Shown here: positions 41,488 through 50,165 of the stretch, piece by piece | Layout: every line of letters begins with the position of its first letter | Position numbering within the stretch: the stretch's first letter is position 1 | Notes under the pieces: model-generated | Told to the model about the DNA's origin: nothing | Seen by the model: only the letters and a program-made list of their open reading frames with translations | Databases searched by the model: none | Translations under genes and position numbers: made by a program | Source of the DNA: JBCBSP01 sp964550935 | GTDB taxonomy: Bacteria; Pseudomonadota; Alphaproteobacteria; Caulobacterales; Maricaulaceae | NCBI GenBank assembly: GCA_964550935.1 | Contig: CAZKBB010000011.1 | Location: forward strand, 1 to 58,953 | Direction: 5' to 3' | DNA: 58,953 nt

Positions 41488-42098
41488 TGGCTGACGACGC
41501 CTCAAGTCCGGCCCGGCGCGGCCCGTGGACGATCCGCGCCACCCGCGTGGTCTATGACAATCCCTGGATCACGGTGCGCGAGCATGACGTGACGCGCCCT
41601 GACGGCGCGCCAGGGCTCTACGGCGTGGTGAGCCCGAAGAACCTCGCGATCGGGATCGTGCCGGTGTTCGATAACGGCGACGTGATGCTGGTCGGCCAAC
41701 ATCGCTTTGCGACCGACGCCTACTCCTGGGAGCTGCCCGAAGGCGGCGGACCGGCCCGCGAGGACCCGCTGACGACCGCAAAGCGCGAGCTCGCCGAGGA
41801 GACCGGTCTGTCTGCGCGCCAATGGCTGGAGTTCCTGCGTTTCGACGTCTCCAACTGCGTCACCGACGAGCGCGCGATCGCGTTTTTCGCCTGGGGTCTG
41901 AGCCAGGGCGAGGCGCGGCCCGACGGCGACGAGGCGATCACGACCGCGCGAGCCCCCTTCCATGAGGCGCTCGAACGCGCGATGACAGGCGACATCGCCG
42001 ACGGCTTCACGCTGGCGATGCTCGCCAAGGCGGACTACATGGCGAGGACCGGCGCGCTGCCGCCGGGTCTGAGCGACGCGATCGCCGCGTCGCGCTGA
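41487..42098 (+). CDS. NUDIX hydrolase
   Basis: A 203-residue protein with a complete Nudix box (GGGPAREDPLTTAKRELAE then ETGL, fitting G-x5-E-x7-REUxEExGU). The overall form (NPWITVREHDVTRPDG, GVVSPKNLAIGIVPVFDNGDVMLVGQHR) is that of ADP-ribose pyrophosphatase-like enzymes. It probably hydrolyses a nucleoside diphosphate derivative such as ADP-sugars. Its ATG overlaps the stop of the RND pump by one base, so it may be co-transcribed. Confidence 0.88.
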   Translation: MADDASSPARRGPWTIRATRVVYDNPWITVREHDVTRPDGAPGLYGVVSPKNLAIGIVPVFDNGDVMLVGQHRFATDAYSWELPEGGGPAREDPLTTAKRELAEETGLSARQWLEFLRFDVSNCVTDERAIAFFAWGLSQGEARPDGDEAITTARAPFHEALERAMTGDIADGFTLAMLAKADYMARTGALPPGLSDAIAASR

Positions 42099-42115
42099 TT
42101 GAAGGAGGCGGGACG

Positions 42116-42937
42116 ATGGGCGTCGCCGACCTGTCCACCCAAGACGATCCGCTGCGCGCGATCTGGTCGCGTCTGCGCGTTGAGGCCGCCGGGGCGGCGG
42201 CCGGCGAGCCGATGCTGGCGAGCTTCCTGAACGCCGCCGTGCTGCGCCATGACAGCTTCGCCGATGCGCTCGCCCATCGCGTCGCGGCCAAGATCTCCGA
42301 CGCGCAGCTTGATTCGCTTCTGGTCCACGATGTGGTCCAGGCCGCGCTGAAGTCCGAGCCGGCGATCGTGCAGCGCGCCGCCGCGGACATGCTGGCGGTG
42401 GATGAGCGCGACCCGGCTTGCCGTTCGCTCCTTCAGCCCTTCCTCTATTTCAAGGGCTTTCAGGCGCTACAGTGCTACCGCATCGCGCACTGGCTCTGGA
42501 CCCAGGGACGCGACGTGCTCGCCTTCCATCTGCAAAGCCGCATCTCCGAGCGCTTCGGCGTGGACATCCATCCGGCCGCCGTGCTCGGCAGCGGGATCAT
42601 GTTCGACCACGCCACCTCCATCGTGATCGGCGAGACCGCGGTCGTGGGCGACGATGTTTCGATCCTTCACGAGGTGACGCTGGGCGGCACCGGCACCGCC
42701 GGCGACGATCGCCACCCGAAGATCGGAAACGGCGTCATGATCGGGGCGGGTGCGCGCGTGCTCGGCAATATCGAAATCGGCGACGAGGCCCGAATCGCGG
42801 CCGGCTCGGTGGTGCTCAAACCCGTCCCGCCGCGCTGCACCGTCGCCGGCGTCCCGGCCCAGCCGGTGGGCGGTCCGTGCAAGGAGGCGGCGCGCAACAT
42901 GGACCAGACGCTGGACGTCGGCCCGCAAGGCGCCTGA
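42116..42937 (+). CDS. cysE: Serine O-acetyltransferase CysE
   Basis: A 273-residue protein. The N-terminal helical domain (DPLRAIWSRLRVEA) precedes a left-handed beta-helix of hexapeptide repeats. RISERFGVDIHPAAVLGSGIMFDHATSIVIGETAVVGDDVSILHEVTLGG and DRHPKIGNGVMIGAGARVLG are characteristic of CysE. It makes O-acetylserine from serine and acetyl-CoA for cysteine synthesis. It starts 17 bases after the NUDIX gene with a GGAGG ribosome binding site. Confidence 0.95.
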   Translation: MGVADLSTQDDPLRAIWSRLRVEAAGAAAGEPMLASFLNAAVLRHDSFADALAHRVAAKISDAQLDSLLVHDVVQAALKSEPAIVQRAAADMLAVDERDPACRSLLQPFLYFKGFQALQCYRIAHWLWTQGRDVLAFHLQSRISERFGVDIHPAAVLGSGIMFDHATSIVIGETAVVGDDVSILHEVTLGGTGTAGDDRHPKIGNGVMIGAGARVLGNIEIGDEARIAAGSVVLKPVPPRCTVAGVPAQPVGGPCKEAARNMDQTLDVGPQGA

Positions 42938-43029
42938 GCCGCACGTCCCGCTTCGCATTGATCGAACGCGGTCAGGCGTTAGGCTCTGGTCCGATCCCCT
43001 TTTGCAAATCCTGATCACACGAAGAGCGA

Positions 43030-43263
43030 GTGCCCGTGACCCAACCCAATTTCACGCCCATGGAGGCGGAGAAGGTTCAGGCCTTCCTGAACGCCAAGCT
43101 GAACCCTGAGCTGCAGGTGCGCCTGCGCCAGCGCCCGGACGAGTGCGCGGAGATCTATCTCGGCGCGGAGTGCCTGGGCGTAGTGTCGAAGAATGTGGAC
43201 GAGGGGGAGACCTCGTACTCCTTCGAGATCACCATCCTCGATATCGATCTGGAGGACGTCTGA
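43030..43263 (+). CDS. DUF3126-family small protein
   Basis: A 77-residue protein from a GTG start (a second GTG two codons later is equally possible). FTPMEAEKVQAFLNAKLNPELQVRLRQRPDE, YLGAECLGVVSKNVDEGETSY and SFEITILDIDLEDV match the alphaproteobacterial DUF3126 family, whose function is unknown. It lies commonly near cysE in this class, as here. No signal peptide. Confidence 0.85.
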   Translation: MPVTQPNFTPMEAEKVQAFLNAKLNPELQVRLRQRPDECAEIYLGAECLGVVSKNVDEGETSYSFEITILDIDLEDV

Positions 43264-43297
43264 GCCGCGCTGCGGCGCGGGGCGGGGCGGCGCACGC

Positions 43298-44074
43298 GTG
43301 ATCCTTCAGGTCGAACGGCTCGCGAAAACCTATCCCGGCGGCGTCGAGGCCGTGCGCGATGTCAGCTTCGCGGCCGGCGAGGGCGAGCTGATCGCTCTGG
43401 TGGGCGAATCCGGATGCGGCAAGACCACCACCTTGAAGATGATCAACCGCCTGCTGGAGCCGAGCGCCGGGCAGGTGGTGATCGAGGGCGAGAACGCGCG
43501 CGCGATCGACCCGGTGGATCTGCGCCGGCGCGTGGGCTGGGTGATGCAGTCCGACGGGCTGTTTCCCCATTTCACCGTGGCTGAGAATATCGGGATCACG
43601 CCGAGCCTTCTGGGCTGGGACCGCGATCGCATCGCCGCGCGTGTCGACGCGCTTCTGGAGCTGGTCCGGCTCGATCCCGACGAATACCGCGAGCGCCGCC
43701 CGCGGCGTCTTTCCGGGGGTCAGCGACAGCGCGTCGGGCTCGCCCGCGCGCTGGCGGTCTCCCCGCGCCTTGTGCTGATGGACGAGCCGTTCGGCGCGCT
43801 CGATCCGCTCACGCGCGCGGCGCTGCGCGACGATGTGGGCGAGCTGCGCGGCCGGCTCGGCTTCGCCGCGGTGATGGTCACCCACGACATGGCCGAGGCG
43901 CTGCAGCTCGCCGACCGCATCGCAGTGATCGAGGCCGGGCGCATCCTGCAATACGACACCCCGCGCGCGCTTCTGGCCGCGCCGGCCGATGACACCGTGG
44001 CGCGCCTCGTCGCCGCGCCGCTGAAGGACGCCGAAGCGGTCAACCGGCTGAAAGAGCGCGGGCGCGATGCTTGA
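43298..44074 (+). CDS. Osmoprotectant-type ABC transporter ATP-binding protein
   Basis: A 258-residue ATPase from a GTG start. Walker A GESGCGKTT is at about residues 36-44, the signature LSGGQRQR and Walker B LVLMDEPFGALDP follow, and the H-loop is MVTHDM. The closest type is OpuCA/ProV/EgtV-like, though the C-terminal CBS domains of OpuCA are absent. It energises the fused permease-binding protein encoded next, with which it overlaps by eight bases. Confidence 0.9.
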   Translation: MILQVERLAKTYPGGVEAVRDVSFAAGEGELIALVGESGCGKTTTLKMINRLLEPSAGQVVIEGENARAIDPVDLRRRVGWVMQSDGLFPHFTVAENIGITPSLLGWDRDRIAARVDALLELVRLDPDEYRERRPRRLSGGQRQRVGLARALAVSPRLVLMDEPFGALDPLTRAALRDDVGELRGRLGFAAVMVTHDMAEALQLADRIAVIEAGRILQYDTPRALLAAPADDTVARLVAAPLKDAEAVNRLKERGRDA

Positions 44075-45623
44075 AGCGCTCGCCGAACCCCTTGCGCGCC
44101 TTCCGGAATACTTGAGCGGGCACATGCGCCTGTCGCTCGCCGCGATCGCCATGGCGCTCGCGGTCTCGCTGCCGCTGGGCGTGTTCGCCGCGCGCCGTCC
44201 GGCGATCTCGGGTCCGGCGCTGACCGTGGCGAGCGTGATGCAGACCATTCCGGCGCTGGCGCTACTGGCGCTCATGGTGCCGCTTCTGGGCGGCGCGATC
44301 GGCTTCCTGCCGGCCTTCGTGGCGCTGACGCTCTATGGCGTCCTGCCGGTTCTGCGCAACACGATCGTGGCGCTACAGGCCGTCGATCCGGGCGTGCGTG
44401 AGGCGGCCAGAGGCGTCGGCATGACGCCTCTGCAGAGCCTGATCCGCGTCGAGTTGCCCATCGCGCTGCCCACCATCGTAGCCGGTGTGCGCACCGCGAC
44501 CGTCTGGGTCGTCGGCGCGGCCACGCTCGCCACGCCCGTGGGGGCGACCAGCCTTGGCAACTACATCTTCTCAGGCCTGCAGACCCGGTCCTGGGATCTG
44601 GTGATTTTCGGGTGCGTGTGTTCGGCCGGCCTCGCCATCCTGCTCGATCAGCTGATCCGCGCGCTGCACGTGTCGGCCGAGGCGCGCAAACCGCTGCAGG
44701 CCGTCATCGCCGCAGTCGCCGCCGTCCTGGTCCCCGCCGCGGTGCTGGGCGCGGCCGTCATCGCGAACGAGGGCTCAGGCGCGGGCCGGTTCGACGCTGC
44801 GCGCGCCGGCGAGGCGGGCTTCGCCGATCGGCCGGTGATCGTGGGCGCGAAAAGCTACACCGAGCAATACGTGCTCACCGAGGTGATGGAGGCGCGTCTG
44901 GAGCGGGCCGGCGCGCGGGTGCAGCGCCGCGCCAATCTGGGCTCGACGGTGGTGTTCGACGCGCTCGCCTCCAGCGAGATCGACGTCTACGTCGATTACA
45001 CCGGCACGCTCTGGAACAATATTCTGCGCCGCGGCGCGCCGGTGAACCGCCATCTCATGTACGCCGAGGTCAGCGCGCATCTGCTGGACGAGCACGGCGT
45101 CGTCACGCTGGGACGGCTCGGCTTCGAGAACGCCTACGGCATCGCCGTGCGCCGCGATTTCGCCGAGCGGCACGATCTGAGCTCCATCGGCGATCTGGCC
45201 GGGCTGGAGCGGTTCTCAATCGCATCCGATCCTGAGTTTTTCGCACGCCCGGAGTGGGACCGGCTGCGCGCGGGCTACGGCGTCGACAACGCCGTGGAAC
45301 GCAGCATGGACGCGACCTTCATGTACTCCGCCGTGCGCGACGGGGCGGTCGATGCGATCACCGCCTACACCACCGACGGGCGCATCGACGCGTTCGACCT
45401 GGTCGTCCTCGACGATCCCGCTGGGGCCCTGCCGCCCTATGACGCGGTGATCATGATTTCCCCCGACGCGGTGCGCCGCCCGGCCATCGCCGACGCGCTG
45501 GCCCCGCTCGTCGGCCGGATCGACGACGCCTTGATGCGCCGCGCCAACGCCGTGGTGGACGTGGAGCGCGGCTCGGCGCGCGAGGCCGCCGGGGTCATCC
45601 AAAAGGCGCTGGCCGACGACTGA
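44067..45623 (+). CDS. ABC importer permease fused to its substrate-binding domain
   Basis: A 518-residue fusion. Residues of about 1-250 carry an ABC permease with the EAA-like loop VREAARGVGMTPLQSLIRVELPIALP. After another membrane segment (AVIAAVAAVLVPAAVLGAAVI) the substrate-binding domain begins (VIVGAKSYTEQYVLTEVME, DVYVDYTGTLWNNIL, DAITAYTTDGRIDAFDLVVLDD). It resembles the quaternary-ammonium or glycine-betaine importers OpuB/OpuC, and the fused layout also occurs in EgtU (ergothioneine). Substrate cannot be assigned. It forms a two-gene transporter with the preceding ATPase. Confidence 0.9.
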   Translation: MLEALAEPLARLPEYLSGHMRLSLAAIAMALAVSLPLGVFAARRPAISGPALTVASVMQTIPALALLALMVPLLGGAIGFLPAFVALTLYGVLPVLRNTIVALQAVDPGVREAARGVGMTPLQSLIRVELPIALPTIVAGVRTATVWVVGAATLATPVGATSLGNYIFSGLQTRSWDLVIFGCVCSAGLAILLDQLIRALHVSAEARKPLQAVIAAVAAVLVPAAVLGAAVIANEGSGAGRFDAARAGEAGFADRPVIVGAKSYTEQYVLTEVMEARLERAGARVQRRANLGSTVVFDALASSEIDVYVDYTGTLWNNILRRGAPVNRHLMYAEVSAHLLDEHGVVTLGRLGFENAYGIAVRRDFAERHDLSSIGDLAGLERFSIASDPEFFARPEWDRLRAGYGVDNAVERSMDATFMYSAVRDGAVDAITAYTTDGRIDAFDLVVLDDPAGALPPYDAVIMISPDAVRRPAIADALAPLVGRIDDALMRRANAVVDVERGSAREAAGVIQKALADD

Positions 45624-45632
45624 GCCCGAAAA

Positions 45633-45658
45633 CGCCCTCCCGGCGGACCGGGAGGGCG
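45633..45658. terminator. Bidirectional terminator between the ABC importer and phoH
   Basis: An 11-bp stem (45633-45643 with 45648-45658) with loop CGGA sits between the two convergent genes. On the minus strand it is followed by TTTTC, so it is best read as the phoH terminator. It can also end the importer transcript. Confidence 0.8.
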
Positions 45659-45682
45659 TCGCTTCGACTCCGCGCCGTCGCG

Positions 45683-46435
45683 CTAGAGCACGTCGAGCAT
45701 GCTCGCGACCAGCGGGTGGCGCACGATGTCCTGCTGAGTCAGGCGCACCACCGCGATGTCGTCGACGTCTTCAAGCCTGTTGGAGATGTCGGCCAGGCCC
45801 GACATTTCCGGCAGGAGGTCGGTCTGGGCCGGGTCGCCGGTGACCACCATCGTGGAGTTCCAGCCCAGGCGCGTCAGCAGCATCTTCAGCTGGCCGTAGG
45901 TGCAGTTCTGCGCCTCGTCGACCACGATGAAGGCGTTGTTCAGCGTTCGCCCTCTCATGTAGGCGATGGGCGCGATCTCCACGAGGCCCTCGGCCATGAG
46001 CGCCTTGAGGCGTTTCGGGCTCAGCCGGTCGGCCAGCGCGTCGTAAAGCGGGCGCAGATAGGGCGCGAGCTTTTCCTCCATCGCGCCGGGCAGGAAGCCG
46101 ATCGATTCGCCGGCCTCGACTGCGGGACGGGACAGGACGATCCGCCCGATCGCGCCGGACTCAAGCGCCTCGACGGCCTTGGAGACGGCCAGATAGGTCT
46201 TGCCCGTGCCCGCCGGGCCCATCGCCATGACCAGGTTGTGCGCATCGATCGCGCTCATCAGCTCGGCCTGGCCTTCAGAGCGCGGCTTTACGTTCTTCAT
46301 GTAGCGCTGATCGCGCATCGGATCGGGCTCGTCAGGGGTCCAGGACGAACCCGGGAAGAGGGCGCGGACCTTCTCCTCCTCGTAGTGATCGGCGTTGAAC
46401 GATCCTTGGCGGCGTTTAGCGGCGCGCTTGGCCAT
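45683..46435 (-). CDS. phoH: PhoH-family ATPase
   Basis: A 250-residue protein. Walker A is GPAGTGKTYLA, preceded by VMAM; Walker B is FIVVDEAQNC. IVLSRPAVEAGESIGFLPG and VVTGDPAQTDLLP are classic PhoH motifs. The PhoH family are ATPases linked to RNA metabolism and phosphate-starvation responses; the exact role is unclear. The frame is open well upstream, but the ATG at 46435 has a perfect AGGAGG and fits the family. A hairpin and T-run directly precede the ribosome binding site. Confidence 0.9.
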   Translation of the reverse strand: MAKRAAKRRQGSFNADHYEEEKVRALFPGSSWTPDEPDPMRDQRYMKNVKPRSEGQAELMSAIDAHNLVMAMGPAGTGKTYLAVSKAVEALESGAIGRIVLSRPAVEAGESIGFLPGAMEEKLAPYLRPLYDALADRLSPKRLKALMAEGLVEIAPIAYMRGRTLNNAFIVVDEAQNCTYGQLKMLLTRLGWNSTMVVTGDPAQTDLLPEMSGLADISNRLEDVDDIAVVRLTQQDIVRHPLVASMLDVL

Positions 46436-46760
46436 GACTGGACCTCCTGGCAAGAAAAAGCCCCTCGCGCGGAAGCGGAGGGGCGGACGATGCGGAGAAG
46501 CGGGCGGACTCAAGGGCGAGGTGGACAGCGGCCTCGAAGGGCGGCGGCGTTCCGGATCCGGGCGGAGCGAACCACATGTGCGGTCGCGTGCCTCCTGTCG
46601 CTTGAGCGGTCTGATGCGATGCGAATCCTTGAACTCGAATCGCACACGCAGTGTCATTCTAAGACGGTGAACGAAGTCTGAGTCCGATCGTCGCGGAAAC
46701 TTCAAACTCCCCCGCGAAGCGCGGCCTCGAAGCCACACAGCAGACCTCAAGGAGCAGGAC
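46436..46760. other. 325-base divergent intergenic region between phoH and the carbonic anhydrase homologue
   Basis: Apart from the phoH leader hairpin and the two ribosome binding sites, I see no gene. On the minus strand a frame continuous with phoH is open through this region, but it is Arg/Pro-rich and unlike the PhoH family. No clear -35/-10 pair was recognised. Confidence 0.5.
46455..46484 (-). terminator. Terminator-like hairpin in the phoH leader (possible attenuator)
   Basis: On the minus strand GCCCCTC pairs with GAGGGGC, extended by a short inner stem closing a TTCC loop, and is followed by TTTTTC. This has the form of an intrinsic terminator, yet it lies only seven bases before the phoH Shine-Dalgarno. 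It could attenuate phoH or be the end of a leader transcript. Confidence 0.5.
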
Positions 46761-47291
46761 ATGGCGGTGTACGAACTCGACGGAGCCCGCCCGGAGATCG
46801 CGGCTCAGGGCTGTTGGGTCGCCCCGACCGCGGCGGTCATCGGCAAGGTGGTGATGAAGCCCGGCTCATCGGTGTGGTTCGGCGCGGTCATTCGCGGCGA
46901 CAACGAGACGATCACTCTGGAGAAAGACGCGAACGTCCAGGACGGCGCGGTGCTGCACACCGACATGGGCTATCCCATGACGCTGGGCGAAGGGGTCACG
47001 GTCGGCCACCAGGCGATGCTGCACGGCTGCACGGTCGGCGACTACACGCTCGTGGGCATCGGCGCGACGATCCTGAACGGAGCGAAGATCGGGAAGAACT
47101 GCATCATCGGCGCGCACGCCCTGATCACCGAAGGCAAGGAGATCCCTGACGGCTCCGTCGTGATGGGCGCGCCCGGCAAGGTGGTCAAGGAGGTCGGCGA
47201 AGGCGTGGACGAGCTTCTCAAAGCCTCCGCCGACCATTATGTCGAGAACGCCGCGCGCTACGCCAAGGGCATGATGTTGATCGAGAAATAG
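46761..47291 (+). CDS. Gamma-class carbonic anhydrase family protein
   Basis: A 176-residue left-handed beta-helix protein. Hexapeptide repeats run throughout (GSSVWFGAVIRGDNETITLEKDANVQDGAVLHTDMGYPMTLGEGVTVGHQAMLHGCTVGD), with histidines at the expected zinc-ligand positions (VLHTD, VGHQAMLHG). Members of this YrdA/PaaY-like group bind zinc, and some have carbonic anhydrase activity, but many are untested. AAGGAG lies about ten bases before the ATG. Confidence 0.88.
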   Translation: MAVYELDGARPEIAAQGCWVAPTAAVIGKVVMKPGSSVWFGAVIRGDNETITLEKDANVQDGAVLHTDMGYPMTLGEGVTVGHQAMLHGCTVGDYTLVGIGATILNGAKIGKNCIIGAHALITEGKEIPDGSVVMGAPGKVVKEVGEGVDELLKASADHYVENAARYAKGMMLIEK

Positions 47292-47310
47292 CGCATCGGC
47301 ATTGCGCCGC

Positions 47311-48654
47311 CTACATCTCCCAGGTCACGCCGACGGAGACCATGTCGGCCACGTTCTCGCTCTCGCCGACCAGCCTGTCTCCGCCGGGCCCGGTCGTGTC
47401 GATGGGCGCGTCGTCGAAGAAGAAGTGCTGCCAGCCCGCGTCGATCGTCCAGTCCGGCGCCGGGGTCCAGCTAAGGCCCGCTGCGACGATCGTTCGGTCC
47501 GCGTCGGGCACGCGCGGGCTGCGGAAGTTTTCATCGGTCGGACTTTCGTCATGGGCGATCCCGCCGCGCACCTTGAGATGCGGCGTCCACTCATACTCAG
47601 CGCCGGCCGAGACCTTCACCGTGTCGGAGTAGTTCAGCGGCTCGGCCGTGTCCGGCTGGGCCGGGTTCTCGTACTCCACCGCCAGAGCGTCGACGCTCGA
47701 CCACCCGGTCCAGACCACGGAGACGTTAAGGGCCAGCCTCTGCGTGGCGGCGTGGCTGAGGCTCACTGCGGCTTCGGCGGGCAGATCGAGATCGGCCTTG
47801 GCGGGCGTATCCGTGAAGGCCGGCGCGAACAGCGTCGCGGCGGCGGCGGGCGTCGTGTAGTCCGCGTCGCCCTCGATCTCGTGGCTCACCTCGGAGCGAT
47901 AGGACAGGCCCACATGGGTGCCTTCGGCGGGCGTCCAGCGCAGGCCCGCGTTCGCGCCGAAGCCCCAGCTGTCGCCTTCGACTTCAGAGAGGCCGTCGGC
48001 CATCTGCGGGGTAAGGCCAAGCGGCGCGCACGTGCCCGGCGCGCTCGGTTCGACTGACGCGAAGCACAGCGCGCCGAAATCGATCGCGTTGGTCAGCTCG
48101 GCGTCGGCGTATTGCGCCGAGACGCCGAAGCCGAAGGAGAGCTGCTCGTTCACCTCGATGGCGATCGACGGGTTGATGTCGATCACGCGCAGACGCGATT
48201 CAAGGCTCTGATAGCGCGTGATCGAGCGTGGCGCGTACTCGGTCGCCAGGCCGAAGGGCGCGGTCACGCCGAGCCCGGCGGTGATCGGCCCGTCGCCGAG
48301 CGGCAGGGACGCATAGAGATTGGGGACCAGCGAATCCTCGAACAGATCGTCGGCTTCGGTCCCCTGGAGCGGTCCGCCGGCGGCCCCGCGCGAGCCCTGA
48401 TCGAAGAACTCACCGCGCCCGATGATGTAGTGGGCGCCCGCGGTGACGGTGAAGTCCTCAAGCGCGGCGAGCCCGGCCGGGTTCGCCCACAGCGTCGAGG
48501 CGTCCTCGGCGTAGGCCGCATAGCCGGCGTTCGCCTGGCCGAGATCGCGCACGGAATACTCAGCAAGGCCGAACCCGCTCGCCCCGGCCGCTCCGGAGAC
48601 GAGGGCGGTCAGCGAAGCGCCGGCGAGGGCGGTTTGCAGAAGGGTGGCTCGCAT
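47311..48654 (-). CDS. OmpP1/FadL-family outer-membrane transport protein
   Basis: A 447-residue protein with a signal peptide (MRATLLQTALAGASLTALVSGAAGA). GFGLAEYSVRDLGQANAGYAAYAEDASTLWANPAGLA is the FadL N-terminal hatch motif, and the rest is amphipathic beta-strand rich, ending in WEM with the aromatic next to last typical of barrel proteins. It probably lets long-chain fatty acids or other hydrophobic compounds enter. GGAGA lies before the ATG at 48654. It converges on the carbonic anhydrase homologue. Confidence 0.9.
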   Translation of the reverse strand: MRATLLQTALAGASLTALVSGAAGASGFGLAEYSVRDLGQANAGYAAYAEDASTLWANPAGLAALEDFTVTAGAHYIIGRGEFFDQGSRGAAGGPLQGTEADDLFEDSLVPNLYASLPLGDGPITAGLGVTAPFGLATEYAPRSITRYQSLESRLRVIDINPSIAIEVNEQLSFGFGVSAQYADAELTNAIDFGALCFASVEPSAPGTCAPLGLTPQMADGLSEVEGDSWGFGANAGLRWTPAEGTHVGLSYRSEVSHEIEGDADYTTPAAAATLFAPAFTDTPAKADLDLPAEAAVSLSHAATQRLALNVSVVWTGWSSVDALAVEYENPAQPDTAEPLNYSDTVKVSAGAEYEWTPHLKVRGGIAHDESPTDENFRSPRVPDADRTIVAAGLSWTPAPDWTIDAGWQHFFFDDAPIDTTGPGGDRLVGESENVADMVSVGVTWEM

Positions 48655-48807
48655 AAATGTCTCCATCACCTGGGAAGCAACGCCCGCGCAGGCGGCGCGG
48701 GCGGAAGGTGACGGAAAAACGCGGCGCTGAGCCTGCGTGTTTCAGCGTTTCAGGTGAGATTTCAGTGTGAATCGCAGCCGCTCTTCGAGCGGCTGAGGGC
48801 GAGCGTC

Positions 48808-49332
48808 TTACTGGGGCCGGCCCCAGAGCTCGCGGATGCGCTGGTCGGACTCTCGGCCCAGATTGAACCAGGCGGTGCGGTCGCGCGAGGCGTCCACCAC
48901 GAGCAGCTTGTCCTCGCGGCCGAGAAGATGGCTCAGCTCGTTGCGCAGATCGGCCGCGGAGGCCGCCCCGCGCATGAGCCAGACCCCGCTCGTGATCCGC
49001 TCCGCATCGCCGAAATCGCCCAGCGCGGCCTCGAAGCCGGCGCGGTTCTCCTCTGCGAGGTCGGCGATCACGACGAAGTTGGCGCTGCGGCCCTCGCTCT
49101 GGGGCGTGCGGCGCTTGCCGGGCTCCTGGCGGGCTTCATCCAGCCAGGCCTTGAACTGGGGGATGTCGCCGGCCGAGCGCCAGCCCTGCTCGCGATCCTC
49201 CGACACCGTGGAGTGGGACGCGACGCGTCCCTCGCCCACGAAGGCGCGCATCTGGGCGGCGGTGTACGGGCCGTAAACGCGGCCATCCACCTTCACGTAC
49301 CAGGACATGGCGAATCCATCGTCTCGCGGCAT
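48808..49332 (-). CDS. GYF_2-domain protein of unknown function
   Basis: A 174-residue protein from the ATG at 49332 (AAGGGA upstream). Residues of about 9-65 form a GYF_2 domain (SWYVKVDGRVYGPYTAAQMRAFVGEGRV, then GWRSAGDIPQFKAWL). The C-terminal half is alpha/beta (FVVIADLAEENRAGFEAALGDFGDAERITSGVWLM, LLVVDASRDRTAWFNLG) with no recognised family. GYF domains usually bind proline-rich peptides. No signal peptide. Confidence 0.75.
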   Translation of the reverse strand: MPRDDGFAMSWYVKVDGRVYGPYTAAQMRAFVGEGRVASHSTVSEDREQGWRSAGDIPQFKAWLDEARQEPGKRRTPQSEGRSANFVVIADLAEENRAGFEAALGDFGDAERITSGVWLMRGAASAADLRNELSHLLGREDKLLVVDASRDRTAWFNLGRESDQRIRELWGRPQ

Positions 49333-49445
49333 CGTTCTTCCCTTCGCCTCCGATCGGAAGCTTGCACCCCCATGCGGCAAGATTCAGGCCGCCCATGAGC
49401 AATATGGCCTCGGCGCATGAAACTTTTAAGAGCGCGGGCCAGCGT

Positions 49446-50087
49446 TCAGGCCGCATCGCTTCGGGTATGGTGTTGTGCGTGCTCGGCTTTTGGCGGATCA
49501 AAGGCGACCGCGAACCCATTGTCGAGCCAGCGCGCGATGCGCCCGCGCATGTCGCCCACCGTGACCGGTTCGCCCACCCTGGGACGCTCCAGGCAGGCGA
49601 AGGCCGCCCCGGAAATGGACACGTCGACCACTTCAGCCGCGATGATGACGCCGTCTTTCAGGCGGATCTTGGCGCGTCCCCGGCCGGGCTTTCTCGGCGC
49701 GATGCGGTCGTCCTCCAGGCCCAGCCGGGCCATGTTGTAGCGCCAGGTGATGGCGTCGGCGAGGCGGTCGCGCTTGCGCTGGGTGGCGATCAGGCGCACG
49801 GCGAAGCCGGCGCGGCCCGCGCGCACCACTTCGCCCTCCATTCGGCCCAGCCCGTCGAACAGCATGACCACGCGCTCGCCCAGAGAGGGCGGCGCGTCGG
49901 AAGCGATGCGCGCGCCCCCCGGCGATACGTCCACCAGCCGGCAGGCGAATTCGCCCCGGATCGGATCGAGATAGCGCCCGGGCACGGACAGCTTCACCCG
50001 CTTGTGCCCGCGCTGTTCCTGGGAGGCGCGCGTGGCGATGCGGATCTGGCGGCGATCGAGTCGCTTCTTGCGGTCGTCCACGATCAT
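49446..50087 (-). CDS. Tandem PilZ-domain protein (c-di-GMP binding, putative)
   Basis: A 213-residue protein with two PilZ-like units. The first has RGHKR (RxxxR) and VDVSPGGARIAS (the D/NxSxxG motif). The second has VVDVSISGAAFAC, preceded by an RGRAKIRLKDG segment whose RxxxR is less clear. PilZ domains bind c-di-GMP, which controls motility and holdfast formation in related bacteria. The second unit may be degenerate. The gene is monocistronic. Confidence 0.8.
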   Translation of the reverse strand: MIVDDRKKRLDRRQIRIATRASQEQRGHKRVKLSVPGRYLDPIRGEFACRLVDVSPGGARIASDAPPSLGERVVMLFDGLGRMEGEVVRAGRAGFAVRLIATQRKRDRLADAITWRYNMARLGLEDDRIAPRKPGRGRAKIRLKDGVIIAAEVVDVSISGAAFACLERPRVGEPVTVGDMRGRIARWLDNGFAVAFDPPKAEHAQHHTRSDAA

Positions 50088-50165
50088 GTCTCAAGCCCTC
50101 GAATATGCTTCGGAGCTTAAGCGGGGAGGCTTAAATTTCCCTGAGGCGACAGGGTGAACGCGCCG

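Noticed and set aside
46436..46762. In-frame N-terminal extension of phoH through the whole intergenic region
   Set aside because: The extension is Arg/Pro-rich and unlike PhoH proteins, whereas the ATG at 46435 has a perfect Shine-Dalgarno.
50117..50134. TTAA pair upstream of the PilZ gene, considered as a CtrA site
   Set aside because: The spacing is ten bases, not seven, so it does not fit the CtrA consensus.
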